The position numbers were made by a program, and so were the translations under genes. The notes beneath the pieces were generated by a model that was not told where the DNA came from, did not search any database, and saw only the letters and a list, made by a program, of their open reading frames with translations. Below, in pieces: positions 43,010 to 52,806 of a DNA stretch of 64,000 nt. Each line of letters begins with the position of its first letter. Position 1 is the stretch's first letter. Source of the stretch: Streptacidiphilus sp. P02-A3a (GTDB lineage: Bacteria; Actinomycetota; Actinomycetes; Streptomycetales; Streptomycetaceae); NCBI RefSeq assembly GCF_014084105.1, contig NZ_CP048289.1, forward strand, positions 9,266,053-9,330,052, written 5' to 3'.

Positions 43010-44541
43010 GGCAGCTGACCGTCCCGCGCGGCCCACCACTCCCGCAGCGCCCCGGCGGCCGCCTCCCGGCCCAGCGGTCCGTGCTCCAGCCGGAGCTCCA
43101 GCAGGTGCCGGTAGGCCTCGCCGACCTCCCGGCTCGGCTTCAGGCCGAGGATCTCCATGATCTCCTCGCCGTTCAGGTCGGGCCGGATCGAGTCGAGCTC
43201 CTCCTGCTCCTGGAGCTGCGCGATCCGCTCCTCCAGGCTGTCGTAGGCCCGGGCCAGCGCCGCCGCCTTCTTCTTGTTCCGCGTGGTGCAGTCGGAGCGG
43301 GTCAGCTTGTGCAGCCGGTCCAGCAGCGGCCCGGCGTCCCGGACGTAGCGGCGCACCGCCGAGTCCGTCCACTCACCGGTGCCGTAGCCGTGGAACCGCA
43401 GGTGCAGCTCCACCAGCCGGGACACGTCGGCGACCAGCTCGTTGGAGTACTTCAGCTCCCGCAGCCGCTTCTTGGTCAGCTTCGCCCCGACCAGTTCGTG
43501 GTGGTGGAAGGAGACGCCGCCGCCGTCCTCGAACCGCCGGGTTCGCGGCTTGCCGATGTCGTGCAGCAGCGCGGCGAGCCGCAGCGTCAGGTCCGGACCG
43601 TCCTGCTCCAGGTCGATGGCCTGTTCCAGGACCGTCAGTGAGTGCTCGTAGACGTCCTTGTGCCGGTGGTGCTCGTCACGCTCCAACCGCAGCGCCGGGA
43701 GCTCCGGCAGCACCCGCGCGGAGATCCCGGTGTCGACCAGCAGCAGCAGGCCCTGGCGCGGGCACTCGGACAGCAGCAGCTTGTTCAGCTCGGCCTGGAC
43801 CCGCTCCGCCGAGACGATGTCGATCCGCTCCGCCATCTCCGTCATCGCGGTGACCACCTCGGGCGCGACCTGGAAGTCCAGCTGCGCCGAGAAGCGGGCG
43901 GCCCGCATCATCCGCAGCGGGTCGTCCGAGAAGGACGCCTCCGGGGTGCCCGGGGTCCGCAGCACCTTCGCGGCCAGGTCGTCGAGGCCGTGGTACGGGT
44001 CGACGAAGACCACCTCGGGCAGCGCGACAGCCATCGCGTTGACGGTGAAGTCCCGGCGGACCAGGTCGTCCTCGATCGAGTCGCCGTAGGAGACCTCCGG
44101 CTTGCGGGAGTCCCGGTCGTACGCCTCGGAACGGTAGGTGGTGATCTCGATCTGGAAGTCGCGGGGTTCCCCGCCGCCCACCGGCTTGGCCTTCTTGCGG
44201 GCACCGACGGTACCGAAGGCGATGCCGACGTCCCAGACCGCGTCCGCCCAGGGCTTCAGCAGCGCCAGGATCTGCTCCGGCCGGGCGTCGGTGGTGAAGT
44301 CCAGGTCATTGCCGAGCCGCCCGAGCAACGCGTCCCGCACCGAGCCGCCGACCAGGGCGAGCCGGAAACCGGCGGCCTGGAAGCGTCGCCCCAGCTCGTC
44401 GGCGACGGGATAGGCGTTGAGGATCTCGCTGACCGCGGCGGCCTGCGCGGCGCTGAGCGAGTCGGCGGCGGAACCGCGGCGGGACGGATCTTCGTCCGGG
44501 CGGGGAGAGCTGGAATCATTGGCGTTCGGCACGACAGACAA
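43006..44541 (-). CDS. cca: CCA tRNA nucleotidyltransferase
   Basis: 511 residues. Polymerase beta-like head with LVGGSVRDALLGR and the catalytic DLDF, the neck region DDLVRRDFTVNAMAV and RMMRAARFSAQL, then an HD domain (LAALLHDIGKPRTRRF). Adds or repairs the 3' CCA of tRNAs. The flexible N-terminal 35 residues are low complexity. Confidence 0.95.
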   Translation of the reverse strand: MSVVPNANDSSSPRPDEDPSRRGSAADSLSAAQAAAVSEILNAYPVADELGRRFQAAGFRLALVGGSVRDALLGRLGNDLDFTTDARPEQILALLKPWADAVWDVGIAFGTVGARKKAKPVGGGEPRDFQIEITTYRSEAYDRDSRKPEVSYGDSIEDDLVRRDFTVNAMAVALPEVVFVDPYHGLDDLAAKVLRTPGTPEASFSDDPLRMMRAARFSAQLDFQVAPEVVTAMTEMAERIDIVSAERVQAELNKLLLSECPRQGLLLLVDTGISARVLPELPALRLERDEHHRHKDVYEHSLTVLEQAIDLEQDGPDLTLRLAALLHDIGKPRTRRFEDGGGVSFHHHELVGAKLTKKRLRELKYSNELVADVSRLVELHLRFHGYGTGEWTDSAVRRYVRDAGPLLDRLHKLTRSDCTTRNKKKAAALARAYDSLEERIAQLQEQEELDSIRPDLNGEEIMEILGLKPSREVGEAYRHLLELRLEHGPLGREAAAGALREWWAARDGQLP

Positions 44542-44742
44542 GCCTACGTGGCGTCACGCCCCCCTCGCGCCCCGATACCGTCGGGGCCGGAGCCCGGAAC
44601 GGCCCGCGCGGTGCGCCCATCCGGGTCTGCCCGGCCGAGTCCACTCCCAGACAACGTCGTTACCATGCCAGAGCGCACATGCGGGGGCAGCGCGGCTGAG
44701 GCGACCAGGACAGCGCGAGCGACGAACGAACGGCGAGGACGC

Positions 44743-47325
44743 GTGGGCGAGGCGGCAGGGCAGAGAAGTCGCACCAGGGAACGAAACGGCGGGCCCGCGC
44801 TGCTGCGCGCACCCGTCCGCGCCTCCCTCCGCAGCCCCGGTCGGCTGCGCCGCGCGGCCACGGTCCTGGCGGCGGCCGGGCTGACGCTGCTGAGCGGCTC
44901 CGCGCTGGCCCCGGCGGCCCAGGCGTCCGAGTTCCGGATCGGTCCGGCCACCGCCAGTGCGAGCCCGGCCAGGACCGCCGTCACGACCGCGAGCGACGTC
45001 TCCGCCGTCGGCACGACCTACCCGGCGGTGGTCTCGCTGGTGAAGATCGATCCGCCGGTGCCGGTGGCCGGGCAGAAGATCACCATCACCGGCACCGTCA
45101 AGAACGGCGGCAGCAGCACCATCCAGTCGCTCCAGGTGGGGCTGGCGGTGGGCACCACCAAGATCGCCAACCGGTACACCATCTCCACCATCGCCGGGGA
45201 CACCACACCGCAGCCCTCGGACGCCCAGGAGCTCGCGAACGTCCCGACCCAGCAGCTCGGGCCGCTGGTGGCGGGCGCCACCAGTCCCCAGTTCACCATC
45301 ACCGTGAACGTCAACGACCTCGGCCTGACCGCCGGCGGTGTCTACGAGCTGGACGTGGACGCCACCAGCGGCGGCCCGGGATCGCAGTCGCTGGGCGTCG
45401 CCCGCACCTTCCTGCCGTACGACCCGTCGCCGGGCACCGCCCAGGCGACCCAGGTCGCCACCCTCTGGCCGCTGGTGGATCAGCCCCGGGTGCAGGCGCA
45501 GGTGTACCACGCGGGGACCACCCAGTCGGCCGGGCAGGCGGTGCTGACCGAGGACGACTCGCTGATCCAGGAGCTGGGGTACGGGGGCCGGCTCAACCAG
45601 CTGGTGACCAACGGCAGCAGTGTCACCGCCTCCCCGCTGAAGCTGACCTGGGTGATCGACCCGGATCTGATCGACACGGTCAACTCGATGCGCAACGGCT
45701 ACCAGGTGGTCAGCGACGCCCAGGGCAGCGTGGCCGCCGCCACCCCCGAGTGCAACTGCACCAGGAAGGGCAGCCAGGCCGGGGTCACGGCCGCCCGGCA
45801 GTGGCTGCTACAGCTCCAGTCCGCGCTGGTGGGCCTCAACTCCTCGCAGGTCATCTCACTGGCGTACGCCGACCCGGACCTGGCCGCGCTGGCGCACCAC
45901 CCCAGTGAGAGCGCCGCACTGGTCAGCGAGCTGGCGGCGGTCGGCAGCGCCAGCGTCCCCGACCTGCTCCAGGTCGACGCCAACGACTCGGTCGCCTGGC
46001 CCTACCGGGGGTACGTCGACCCCCAGGTGGTGTCGCTGGCGCAGAACCTGCACGACACGCAGATCGTGACGAACAGCGACAGCCTCCCGTACGGCGTGTC
46101 GTTCACCCCCAACGCGGCCCGCTCCCTCGGCAACGGGACGACGGCGGTGGTGGCCGACTCCACCATCTCCGACATCTTCTCCGGTGACCTGACCACCGAG
46201 AGCGAACAGACGATGGCCGAGCAGCGCTTCCTCGCGGAGACCCTGGAAACCACCCAGGAACAGCCCGGGGTGCAGCGCAGCATCCTGATCCAGCCGCCGC
46301 GCGACATGTCCACCAGCACCGCCGACACGCTCCTGGCCTCGCTCCAGGCCGCCTACGCGGGCAAGTGGATCCAGCCGGTGTCCTACGGCACGGTGGCCGC
46401 CGCCAAGCCCACTCCCGACACGAACACCACCCTCGCGCCGTACCCGGCCAGCGTGCGCGGGAACGAACTGCCGAGCCTGCCGGACGTCAGCTCGATCGAG
46501 GCGGACCTGAACGAGCTCCAGAAGATCATCACCCCGCCGGACCCGTACCGGGCCCAGTTCGACGCGGCGATACTGCGCTCGGTGTCGACCCAGTGGCGCG
46601 ACCAGCCACAGGCCGGCCTGGACTACCAGACGAACACCCAGGACTACCTGACCAGCCTGCTGAACTCGGTGAGCATCCTGGCGAAACCCACCGGCGTGAC
46701 GCTGCCCGGCAGCAACTCGGCGACCATCCCGATCACGGTCGAGAACAACCTGCCGCAGACGCTGACGAACCTGGTGGTCCGGCTCACCTCGATGATGCCC
46801 AACCGACTGGCGGTCGAGGGCACCGGCATCCAGAAGGTCACGAACGCCGGGAACACCAAGCCGAGCTACAAGTTCCAGGTCAAGGCCGCCGCCAACGGCA
46901 AGGTGAAGCTGGTGGCCAAGCTCTTCATCAATGTCGACGGCCAGCTGGTGCCGTACAACGACCTCCCGACCACGCTCGCCTCCATCGATTTTGAGGTGAA
47001 TGTCACCCAGGTGTCCGACGGGGTGATCGCGGTGATCGCGGGCGGCGTGCTGCTGGTCCTGCTGGCCGGCTTCCGGCTCTACTGGAAACGGCGCAAGGAC
47101 GCGTCCCTCGCCTCGGGTGACTCCCCGGACGGCCCCGACGGCCCGAACGGCCCGAACGACGCGCCGTCCGGCTCGGATGACGCGCCGGACGGGACCACCG
47201 GTGGCCCACCGGGGACAGACGATGCAGATGAGGCGCCCGAGCCGGGGGCCGACACCGACGAAGAGGCGGAATCCGGGCAACCAGGCGGCCATGATCCGGA
47301 AAACGGGGTCCAAAGCCCTGTATAG
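44743..47325 (+). CDS. DUF6049-type exported membrane protein
   Basis: 860 residues from GTG 44743; ATG 44665 upstream in frame is an alternative. Signal-like segment (RRAATVLAAAGLTLLSGSAL), a large extracytoplasmic region with beta-type repeats (VAGQKITITGTVKNGGSSTI) and a C-terminal helix (GVIAVIAGGVLLVLLAGFRLYW), then an acidic cytoplasmic tail. A fixed upstream neighbour of murJ in actinobacteria, so linked to wall export, but no activity is known. Confidence 0.85.
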   Translation: MGEAAGQRSRTRERNGGPALLRAPVRASLRSPGRLRRAATVLAAAGLTLLSGSALAPAAQASEFRIGPATASASPARTAVTTASDVSAVGTTYPAVVSLVKIDPPVPVAGQKITITGTVKNGGSSTIQSLQVGLAVGTTKIANRYTISTIAGDTTPQPSDAQELANVPTQQLGPLVAGATSPQFTITVNVNDLGLTAGGVYELDVDATSGGPGSQSLGVARTFLPYDPSPGTAQATQVATLWPLVDQPRVQAQVYHAGTTQSAGQAVLTEDDSLIQELGYGGRLNQLVTNGSSVTASPLKLTWVIDPDLIDTVNSMRNGYQVVSDAQGSVAAATPECNCTRKGSQAGVTAARQWLLQLQSALVGLNSSQVISLAYADPDLAALAHHPSESAALVSELAAVGSASVPDLLQVDANDSVAWPYRGYVDPQVVSLAQNLHDTQIVTNSDSLPYGVSFTPNAARSLGNGTTAVVADSTISDIFSGDLTTESEQTMAEQRFLAETLETTQEQPGVQRSILIQPPRDMSTSTADTLLASLQAAYAGKWIQPVSYGTVAAAKPTPDTNTTLAPYPASVRGNELPSLPDVSSIEADLNELQKIITPPDPYRAQFDAAILRSVSTQWRDQPQAGLDYQTNTQDYLTSLLNSVSILAKPTGVTLPGSNSATIPITVENNLPQTLTNLVVRLTSMMPNRLAVEGTGIQKVTNAGNTKPSYKFQVKAAANGKVKLVAKLFINVDGQLVPYNDLPTTLASIDFEVNVTQVSDGVIAVIAGGVLLVLLAGFRLYWKRRKDASLASGDSPDGPDGPNGPNDAPSGSDDAPDGTTGGPPGTDDADEAPEPGADTDEEAESGQPGGHDPENGVQSPV

Positions 47326-47405
47326 GCTCTGTCGGATGAGAAGGTAGGGAGACGAGACGGCCGGAGGAACCCGGCCGCCCCATCCGAAGATCCGGAGAAG
47401 GTGGC

Positions 47406-49934
47406 ATGAGCGCGCCGCGTGACGGCAGAACTCAACGGGGTCGCGGCGGACGCGCCCCCGAACCAGGCATGCCTCCGGCACAACCAGGACCGGAGGGCGG
47501 CACGGACCCGTACCTGGACGAGACCTACGCGCGCGACCCCTACGCGCAGGACCCGTACGGTCACGACGTCTACAACCAGCAGCAGTACAGCCCGGAGGGG
47601 TACGGCCAGGCCGCCTACGGGCAGCAGCAGGGCTATGGGCAGACACCCTACGGGCAGCAGGGGTACGACCCGCAAGGGTACGACCCGGCGGCCTACGGGC
47701 AGCCGCAGGGCTTCGGTCCGGCACCGGCCGCTCCGGCCGCGCCCGCCGGCTACCAGCAGAACGGCCATCCGCAGCCGCAGCCGGTCCAGCAGCAGCCCCC
47801 GCAGCCCCCGCAGTACGGCGGCCAGCCGTACGCCCAGCAGCAGGTCCAGCCACCGCAACCGCAGCAGCAGTACGTCCAGCCGCAACCGCAGCAGGTCCAG
47901 CCGCCGCAGTACGGGCAGGCCGGGTACCAGCAGCAGCCCTACGACCAGCAGCAGCCGTACGACCAGACCCAGCAGTACGGCGGCCAGCAGTACACCGGGC
48001 AGCCCTACCCGACGGTGCAGGGCGACGGCTCGGTCTACAACCCGGGCGCGCCCACCGAGTACATCGGCGTCGACGAACTGGTCAGCCGGGCCAGCCGGGA
48101 ACCGGCGCCGCCCGCCGAGGACGAGGACCCCTACGCCTTCCTGTTCCGGGACGGCGGCCAGTACTACCCGCCGGCCGGATACGGCGAGTCGGTGGACTCC
48201 GCGATGGAGTTCACCAGCACCATGGCACTGTTCAAGGTCGACCCGAAGCTCCTGGCGGGCCGGGGCTCGGGCGACTCGAAGGGCGCCGACGGCGAGTCGC
48301 AGAGCGGGAACAAGGCCAGCAGCCTGCTGAGCTCCAGCGCGATCATGGCGGCCGGCACCCTTGTTTCACGTGGAACCGGATTCGTCCGCACGATGGTGAT
48401 CACCTTCGCCATCGGTGTCGGTGCCATGGGCGACGCCTACAACGTCGCCAACACGCTGCCGACCCTGCTCTACATCCTCGTCGGCGGCGGCGCGCTCAAC
48501 GCGGTCTTCGTCCCCCAGCTGGTCCGCAGCATGAAGAACGACGAGGACGGCGGCGAGGCCTACGCGAGCCGCCTGCTCACCCTGGTCGTGGTGGGGCTCG
48601 GTGGTGTGGTCTTTGTCGCGGTCCTGGCCGCGCCACTGCTGGTGCGACTGGTCTCCGACTCGATCATGCGGAATCCGCAGAGCGCCGACGTCACCGTGTC
48701 ACTGGCCCGCTACTGCCTGCCCACGATCTTCTTCATGGGCGTCCACGTGGTCATGGGCCAGGTGCTGAACGCCCGGGGCAAGTTCGGCGCGATGATGTGG
48801 ACCCCGGTCCTCAACAACATCGTCGTCATCTTCACCTTCGGCATGTACGCCTGGGTCTACGGCCCCTTCAACCACACCCAGGTCACCCCGGAGACGATCT
48901 CCTCCCAGGGCGTGCACCTGCTGGGCATCGGCACCCTGCTCGGGCTCACCGTCCAGGCCCTGTCGATGATCCCGTACCTGCGCGCGGCCGGCTTCAAGTT
49001 CCGCCCCCGCTTCGACTGGCGCGGCCACGGCCTCGGACACGCCGCCAAGCTGGCGCGCTGGACCTTCCTGTTCGTGCTCGCCAACCAGGCCGGATACCTG
49101 GTCGTCACCCAGCTGGCCACCGCCGCCGGAAACGCCTCGGGCCGGAACGGCGCCGGGCTGTCGGCCTACTCCAACGCCCTGCTGATCTGGCAGCTGCCGC
49201 AGGCCGTGATCACGGTCTCGGTGATGAGCGCCGTGCTGCCGCGGATCTCCCGCTCGGCAGCCGACGGGGACGCCCGCTCGGTCCGCGACGACCTCTCCTA
49301 CGGGCTGCGGACCTCGGCGGTGGCGATCGTGCCCGCCGCGTTCATCTTCCTCGCCCTCGGACCGGTCATCGGCTCCGTGCTGTACGGCTTCGGCGGCTCG
49401 GGACAGGGCACCTCGGTCGGCTGGATGCTGTCCGCGTTCGCGCTGGGCCTGATCCCCTACTCCGCCCAGTACGTGCTGCTGCGCGGCTTCTACGCCTACG
49501 AGGACACCCGCTCGCCCTTCTACAACACGGTGTGGGTGGCCGCCAGCCAGGCCGCGCTCTCCGGCCTCTGCTACCTGGTGCTCCCCGCACGCTGGGCGGT
49601 CACCGGGATGGCCTTCGCCTACGGCCTGTCCTACCTGATCGGGCTGATGGTCGCGCTGCCCCGGCTGCGCCGCCGCATCGGCGACCTGGACGGCAAGCGG
49701 ATCAAGCACACCTACAGCCGCCTGATCGGTGCCAGCATCATCCCGGCCCTGGCCGGTTTCCTCAGTTCCTTCGCCATCACCTCGATCGGCGGCAGCAGCT
49801 TCTTCTGTGAGATCGCCGCCCTGATCGTGGGCCTGGTGCTACAGCTCGGACTCTTCGTGGTGATCACCAAGAGGATGCACATCGAAGAGATGGACTCGCT
49901 GATCGGCATGGTCCGCCGCAAGATCGGCCGTTGA
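47406..49934 (+). CDS. murJ: Lipid II flippase MurJ
   Basis: 842 residues. The first 265 are low complexity, rich in Gly-Tyr-Gln (GYGQ, QQPYDQ), cytoplasmic. The MOP-superfamily core follows with 14 or so helices: SSAIMAAGTLVSRGTGFVRT, YNVANTLPTLLYILVGGGALN and FVPQLVRS. Flips lipid II across the membrane. In mycobacteria the orthologue is fused to a pseudokinase; here that part is the next gene. A degenerate parS lies in codons for the first helix. Confidence 0.95.
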   Translation: MSAPRDGRTQRGRGGRAPEPGMPPAQPGPEGGTDPYLDETYARDPYAQDPYGHDVYNQQQYSPEGYGQAAYGQQQGYGQTPYGQQGYDPQGYDPAAYGQPQGFGPAPAAPAAPAGYQQNGHPQPQPVQQQPPQPPQYGGQPYAQQQVQPPQPQQQYVQPQPQQVQPPQYGQAGYQQQPYDQQQPYDQTQQYGGQQYTGQPYPTVQGDGSVYNPGAPTEYIGVDELVSRASREPAPPAEDEDPYAFLFRDGGQYYPPAGYGESVDSAMEFTSTMALFKVDPKLLAGRGSGDSKGADGESQSGNKASSLLSSSAIMAAGTLVSRGTGFVRTMVITFAIGVGAMGDAYNVANTLPTLLYILVGGGALNAVFVPQLVRSMKNDEDGGEAYASRLLTLVVVGLGGVVFVAVLAAPLLVRLVSDSIMRNPQSADVTVSLARYCLPTIFFMGVHVVMGQVLNARGKFGAMMWTPVLNNIVVIFTFGMYAWVYGPFNHTQVTPETISSQGVHLLGIGTLLGLTVQALSMIPYLRAAGFKFRPRFDWRGHGLGHAAKLARWTFLFVLANQAGYLVVTQLATAAGNASGRNGAGLSAYSNALLIWQLPQAVITVSVMSAVLPRISRSAADGDARSVRDDLSYGLRTSAVAIVPAAFIFLALGPVIGSVLYGFGGSGQGTSVGWMLSAFALGLIPYSAQYVLLRGFYAYEDTRSPFYNTVWVAASQAALSGLCYLVLPARWAVTGMAFAYGLSYLIGLMVALPRLRRRIGDLDGKRIKHTYSRLIGASIIPALAGFLSSFAITSIGGSSFFCEIAALIVGLVLQLGLFVVITKRMHIEEMDSLIGMVRRKIGR
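48363..48376. other. parS-like site 2, one mismatch, in murJ
   Basis: GTTTCACGTGGAAC, 13 of 14 bases of the consensus, within the murJ coding sequence (VSRGT codons). Confidence 0.6.
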
Positions 49935-50073
49935 CGGAACCCGGGACCCGATGCCTCCCCTTCCAGGGGCAACCCGAGAGGGGGATCGCGAGTCGTAGTC
50001 CCGGGGCGAGGGTTGGCACAATTGACCGCATGCCCTCGGCTGGAGGGACGTTCCAAGGGGAGGAAGGACGAAG

Positions 50074-51999
50074 GTGGCTGATCGCAGCGGAGCTCCCGTG
50101 GAGACCAGCGCAGGGAGCATCGACGACACCGTCGCCACAGACGAAGTCGAGCTGACGCACGCCACCGATGATGACTCGGCGTCAGAAACGCTCACCGAAG
50201 CCGAGCCCCAGGCCGAGCCTCCCGCCGAACCGGAATCCGCGCCGGAGCCCGAGGCGGAGCCCGAAGCCGAGGTGGACGCCGAGCCCGAGGCCGTGACAGA
50301 GGCCGCCCCGGAGTCCGAGGCAGAGCCGGAAACCGACGCCGAGCCGACGGTCGAGCCCGAACCGGAGCCCGCCGCCGAGGAACCCACCGCCCCTGCGGAC
50401 GCCGACTCCGCCCCCGCCGTGCCGCCGCTGCTCCCGGCTCCCGTGCGCCACAGCGGTGACCGGATCGCCAACCGCTACCGCCTTGAGGAGTGCGTCGCCG
50501 AGGCCGAGGTCTTCTCCAGCTGGCGCGCCATGGACGAGAAGCTGCGCCGCGCGGTCGGGATCCACCTGCTGGCGTCGGGCCACCAGCGTGCCAAGGACGC
50601 GGTGGAGGCGGCCCGGCAGGCCGCGCTCCTCGGCGACCCGCGTTTCGTGCAGGTGCTGGACGCTGTCGAGGACGGCGAGTTGGTCTACATCATCCGTGAG
50701 TGGCTTCCCGACGCCACCGCGTTGACCACCCTGCTCGCCGACGGGCCGTTGGAGCCCTACGAGGCCTACCAGTTGGTGCGTCAGGTCACCGACGCGCTGG
50801 CCTCGGCCCACCGGCGCGGTCAGTCCCACCTGCGGCTGACCCCGGACTGCGTGCTGCGCAGCGACTCCGGGCAGTACCGGATCAACGGCATCGCCACCGA
50901 CGCGGCGCTGTACGGCCTGCACCCAGAGGACCGGGCCGAGGCCGAACTCCAGGACACCCAGGCCATCGGGGCCCTGCTGTTCTCCGCGCTGACGCATCGT
51001 TGGCCCTACCCGGAGGACCGCTACGACCTCCAGGGCATGCCCAAGTTCCTTGGCATGGTAGCCCCGGAACAGGTCAGGGCGGGCGTCCACCGGGGCCTGT
51101 CGGACCTGTGCGCCCAGATGCTGTGCCCTGAACCGGGCCGCCACCTGGAGCAGTTGACCTCGCCGGACGCCGTGGCCAAGGCCATCTCGCTGATGCCGAA
51201 GGTCAAGCAGCCCGCCCCGGAGCCGCTGGTCATCCCCGACTACCCCCGGCAGCCCCGACCACAGCGTCCGGACCCGCAGAGCACCGTCCCCCTGCCCGCG
51301 GCCGCCACCCAGCCCGCACCGCTCCCGCCGGTGCCGCCCCGCCGCAGCAACCGGGCGCTCCGCTGGTCGATCTCGCTGCTGCTGATGGCCGCCGTGGGCC
51401 TGGGCAGTTGGGCCACCGCCGAGGCGCTGCTGGACAAGTCCGACCCCAACACCGGTGTCACCCGGATGCCCTCGGCCGCCGGTGTCCAGTCCAAGCCCAC
51501 CCCGCACGTCACCCCGCACACCGTGAAGATCTTCCAGACCTCGGAGTTCTCGCCGCTGGACCAGACGACGATAGCGGGCGACGAGGCCCCGCTCGCCACC
51601 GACGGCAAGCCCAGTACGGCCTGGATCACCACCCCCTTCTTCAACTACCCCAACTTCGGCAACCTGCCCCAGCGCGCCGAGGGCAGCGGCATCGTGGTCG
51701 ACCTCGGCAGTGTGCAGGACGTCAGCAGTGTGGACGTCACCCTGCCGTTCACCGGACAGACCATGGAGGTCGTCGCCGCCCCGGCCGGCGACACGACCGC
51801 CCCGCCGACCGACTACAGCGGCTACACCCAGCGCATCAGCGACTCGTCCACCCCGACCTCGACCACGGTGGACAGCGCGCCGCTGGCCCACCCGGTGCGC
51901 ACCCGGTACGTGCTGGTGCACATCACCCAGCTGGCGCCGGACCCGGACGCGACCAACGGCTACTACGGCGGCATCTCCGAGATCCAGGTCTTCAGCTGA
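50074..51999 (+). CDS. Membrane pseudokinase with discoidin-like C-domain
   Basis: 641 residues from GTG 50074 (GAAGGA upstream). An acidic Glu/Pro/Ala N-terminus (about 125 residues) precedes a kinase fold (NRYRLEECVAEAEVFSSWRA). The catalytic elements are lost: the HRDLKP position reads HLRLTP, there is no DFG, and the VAIK lysine position is not recognisable. A membrane helix (about 427-452) and an extracytoplasmic jelly-roll-like part (TDGKPSTAWITT, GIVVDLGSVQDVSSVDVTL) follow. Layout matches the C-terminal part of mycobacterial MurJ, where the phosphorylated pseudokinase recruits FhaA. Confidence 0.9.
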   Translation: MADRSGAPVETSAGSIDDTVATDEVELTHATDDDSASETLTEAEPQAEPPAEPESAPEPEAEPEAEVDAEPEAVTEAAPESEAEPETDAEPTVEPEPEPAAEEPTAPADADSAPAVPPLLPAPVRHSGDRIANRYRLEECVAEAEVFSSWRAMDEKLRRAVGIHLLASGHQRAKDAVEAARQAALLGDPRFVQVLDAVEDGELVYIIREWLPDATALTTLLADGPLEPYEAYQLVRQVTDALASAHRRGQSHLRLTPDCVLRSDSGQYRINGIATDAALYGLHPEDRAEAELQDTQAIGALLFSALTHRWPYPEDRYDLQGMPKFLGMVAPEQVRAGVHRGLSDLCAQMLCPEPGRHLEQLTSPDAVAKAISLMPKVKQPAPEPLVIPDYPRQPRPQRPDPQSTVPLPAAATQPAPLPPVPPRRSNRALRWSISLLLMAAVGLGSWATAEALLDKSDPNTGVTRMPSAAGVQSKPTPHVTPHTVKIFQTSEFSPLDQTTIAGDEAPLATDGKPSTAWITTPFFNYPNFGNLPQRAEGSGIVVDLGSVQDVSSVDVTLPFTGQTMEVVAAPAGDTTAPPTDYSGYTQRISDSSTPTSTTVDSAPLAHPVRTRYVLVHITQLAPDPDATNGYYGGISEIQVFS

Positions 52000-52023
52000 C
52001 GAGCGGTTGCCCTAGGGGGAGCG

Positions 52024-52806
52024 GTGCAAGGAACAGCGGGCGGTGAGGGTCAGGACAGACCCGCCGACAGCGACAGCGAGCTACTGGCCCGCCATGTGGC
52101 GGGCGATCACGAGGCCTTCGGCGTCCTGGTCGCCCGCCACCGGGACCGGCTGTGGGCGGTGGCGCTGCGCACCCTGGGGGACCGCGAGGAGGCCGCGGAC
52201 GCCCTGCAGGACGCGCTCGTCTCGGCGTTCCGGGGGGCCCACACCTTCCAGGGACGGTCCGCCGTCACCACCTGGCTGCACCGGATCGTGGTCAACGCCT
52301 GCCTCGACCGGGCCCGTCGGGCGGCCAGCCACCCCACCCGGCCACTCGACGAACAGCCCGCGGTGGAGGCCCTCCTCGGGCACGGCGAAGGCGCGGACGC
52401 CCCGGTGGAACGCGGCGAACTGCGCAAGGAGCTCGCCACCGCACTGGCCGCGCTGCCCCAGGAGCAGCGTGCCGCACTGGTCCTGGTGGACATGCACGGC
52501 TATCCCGTCGCCGAAGCGGCGGCGATCCTGGGGGTGCCCACCGGCACCGTGAAGAGCAGGTGCGCTCGTGGCCGCGCCCGGCTGCTGCCGCGGATAGCGC
52601 ATCTCCGCAGTGCCGCCGTTTCACGTGAAACAACGGCATCGCCCGAAGCGACCGCGGCACGGACAACCGCGGTTTCACGTGAAACACCGGTGTCCGGCAG
52701 CGGCGCACCACCGCCGCCAAGGAACCCAGAGGGCGGCGCTTCCGTCCCACTACTGGCCGCCCCACCCGTCAAGGACTCCCGCGCAGGAGGTGAAGCAGCG
52801 CCATGA
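52024..52806 (+). CDS. sigM: ECF sigma factor SigM-type
   Basis: 260 residues from GTG 52024 (GGGGGAG upstream). Region 2 (ELLARHVAGDHEAFGVLVAR, ADALQDALVSAFRGAHTF) and region 4 (ALAALPQEQRAALVLVDMHG, VPTGTVKSRCARGRARL). The roughly 70-residue C-terminal tail includes two copies of VSRET, both encoded by parS sequences. Overlaps the anti-sigma gene by ATGA. Confidence 0.92.
   Translation: MQGTAGGEGQDRPADSDSELLARHVAGDHEAFGVLVARHRDRLWAVALRTLGDREEAADALQDALVSAFRGAHTFQGRSAVTTWLHRIVVNACLDRARRAASHPTRPLDEQPAVEALLGHGEGADAPVERGELRKELATALAALPQEQRAALVLVDMHGYPVAEAAAILGVPTGTVKSRCARGRARLLPRIAHLRSAAVSRETTASPEATAARTTAVSRETPVSGSGAPPPPRNPEGGASVPLLAAPPVKDSRAGGEAAP
52618..52631. other. parS site 3, perfect, in sigM
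   Basis: GTTTCACGTGAAAC inside the 3' part of sigM, read in frame as VSRET. Confidence 0.9.
52672..52685. other. parS site 4, perfect, in sigM
   Basis: GTTTCACGTGAAAC, 54 bp (exactly 18 codons) after site 3, so the protein repeats VSRET. Confidence 0.9.
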
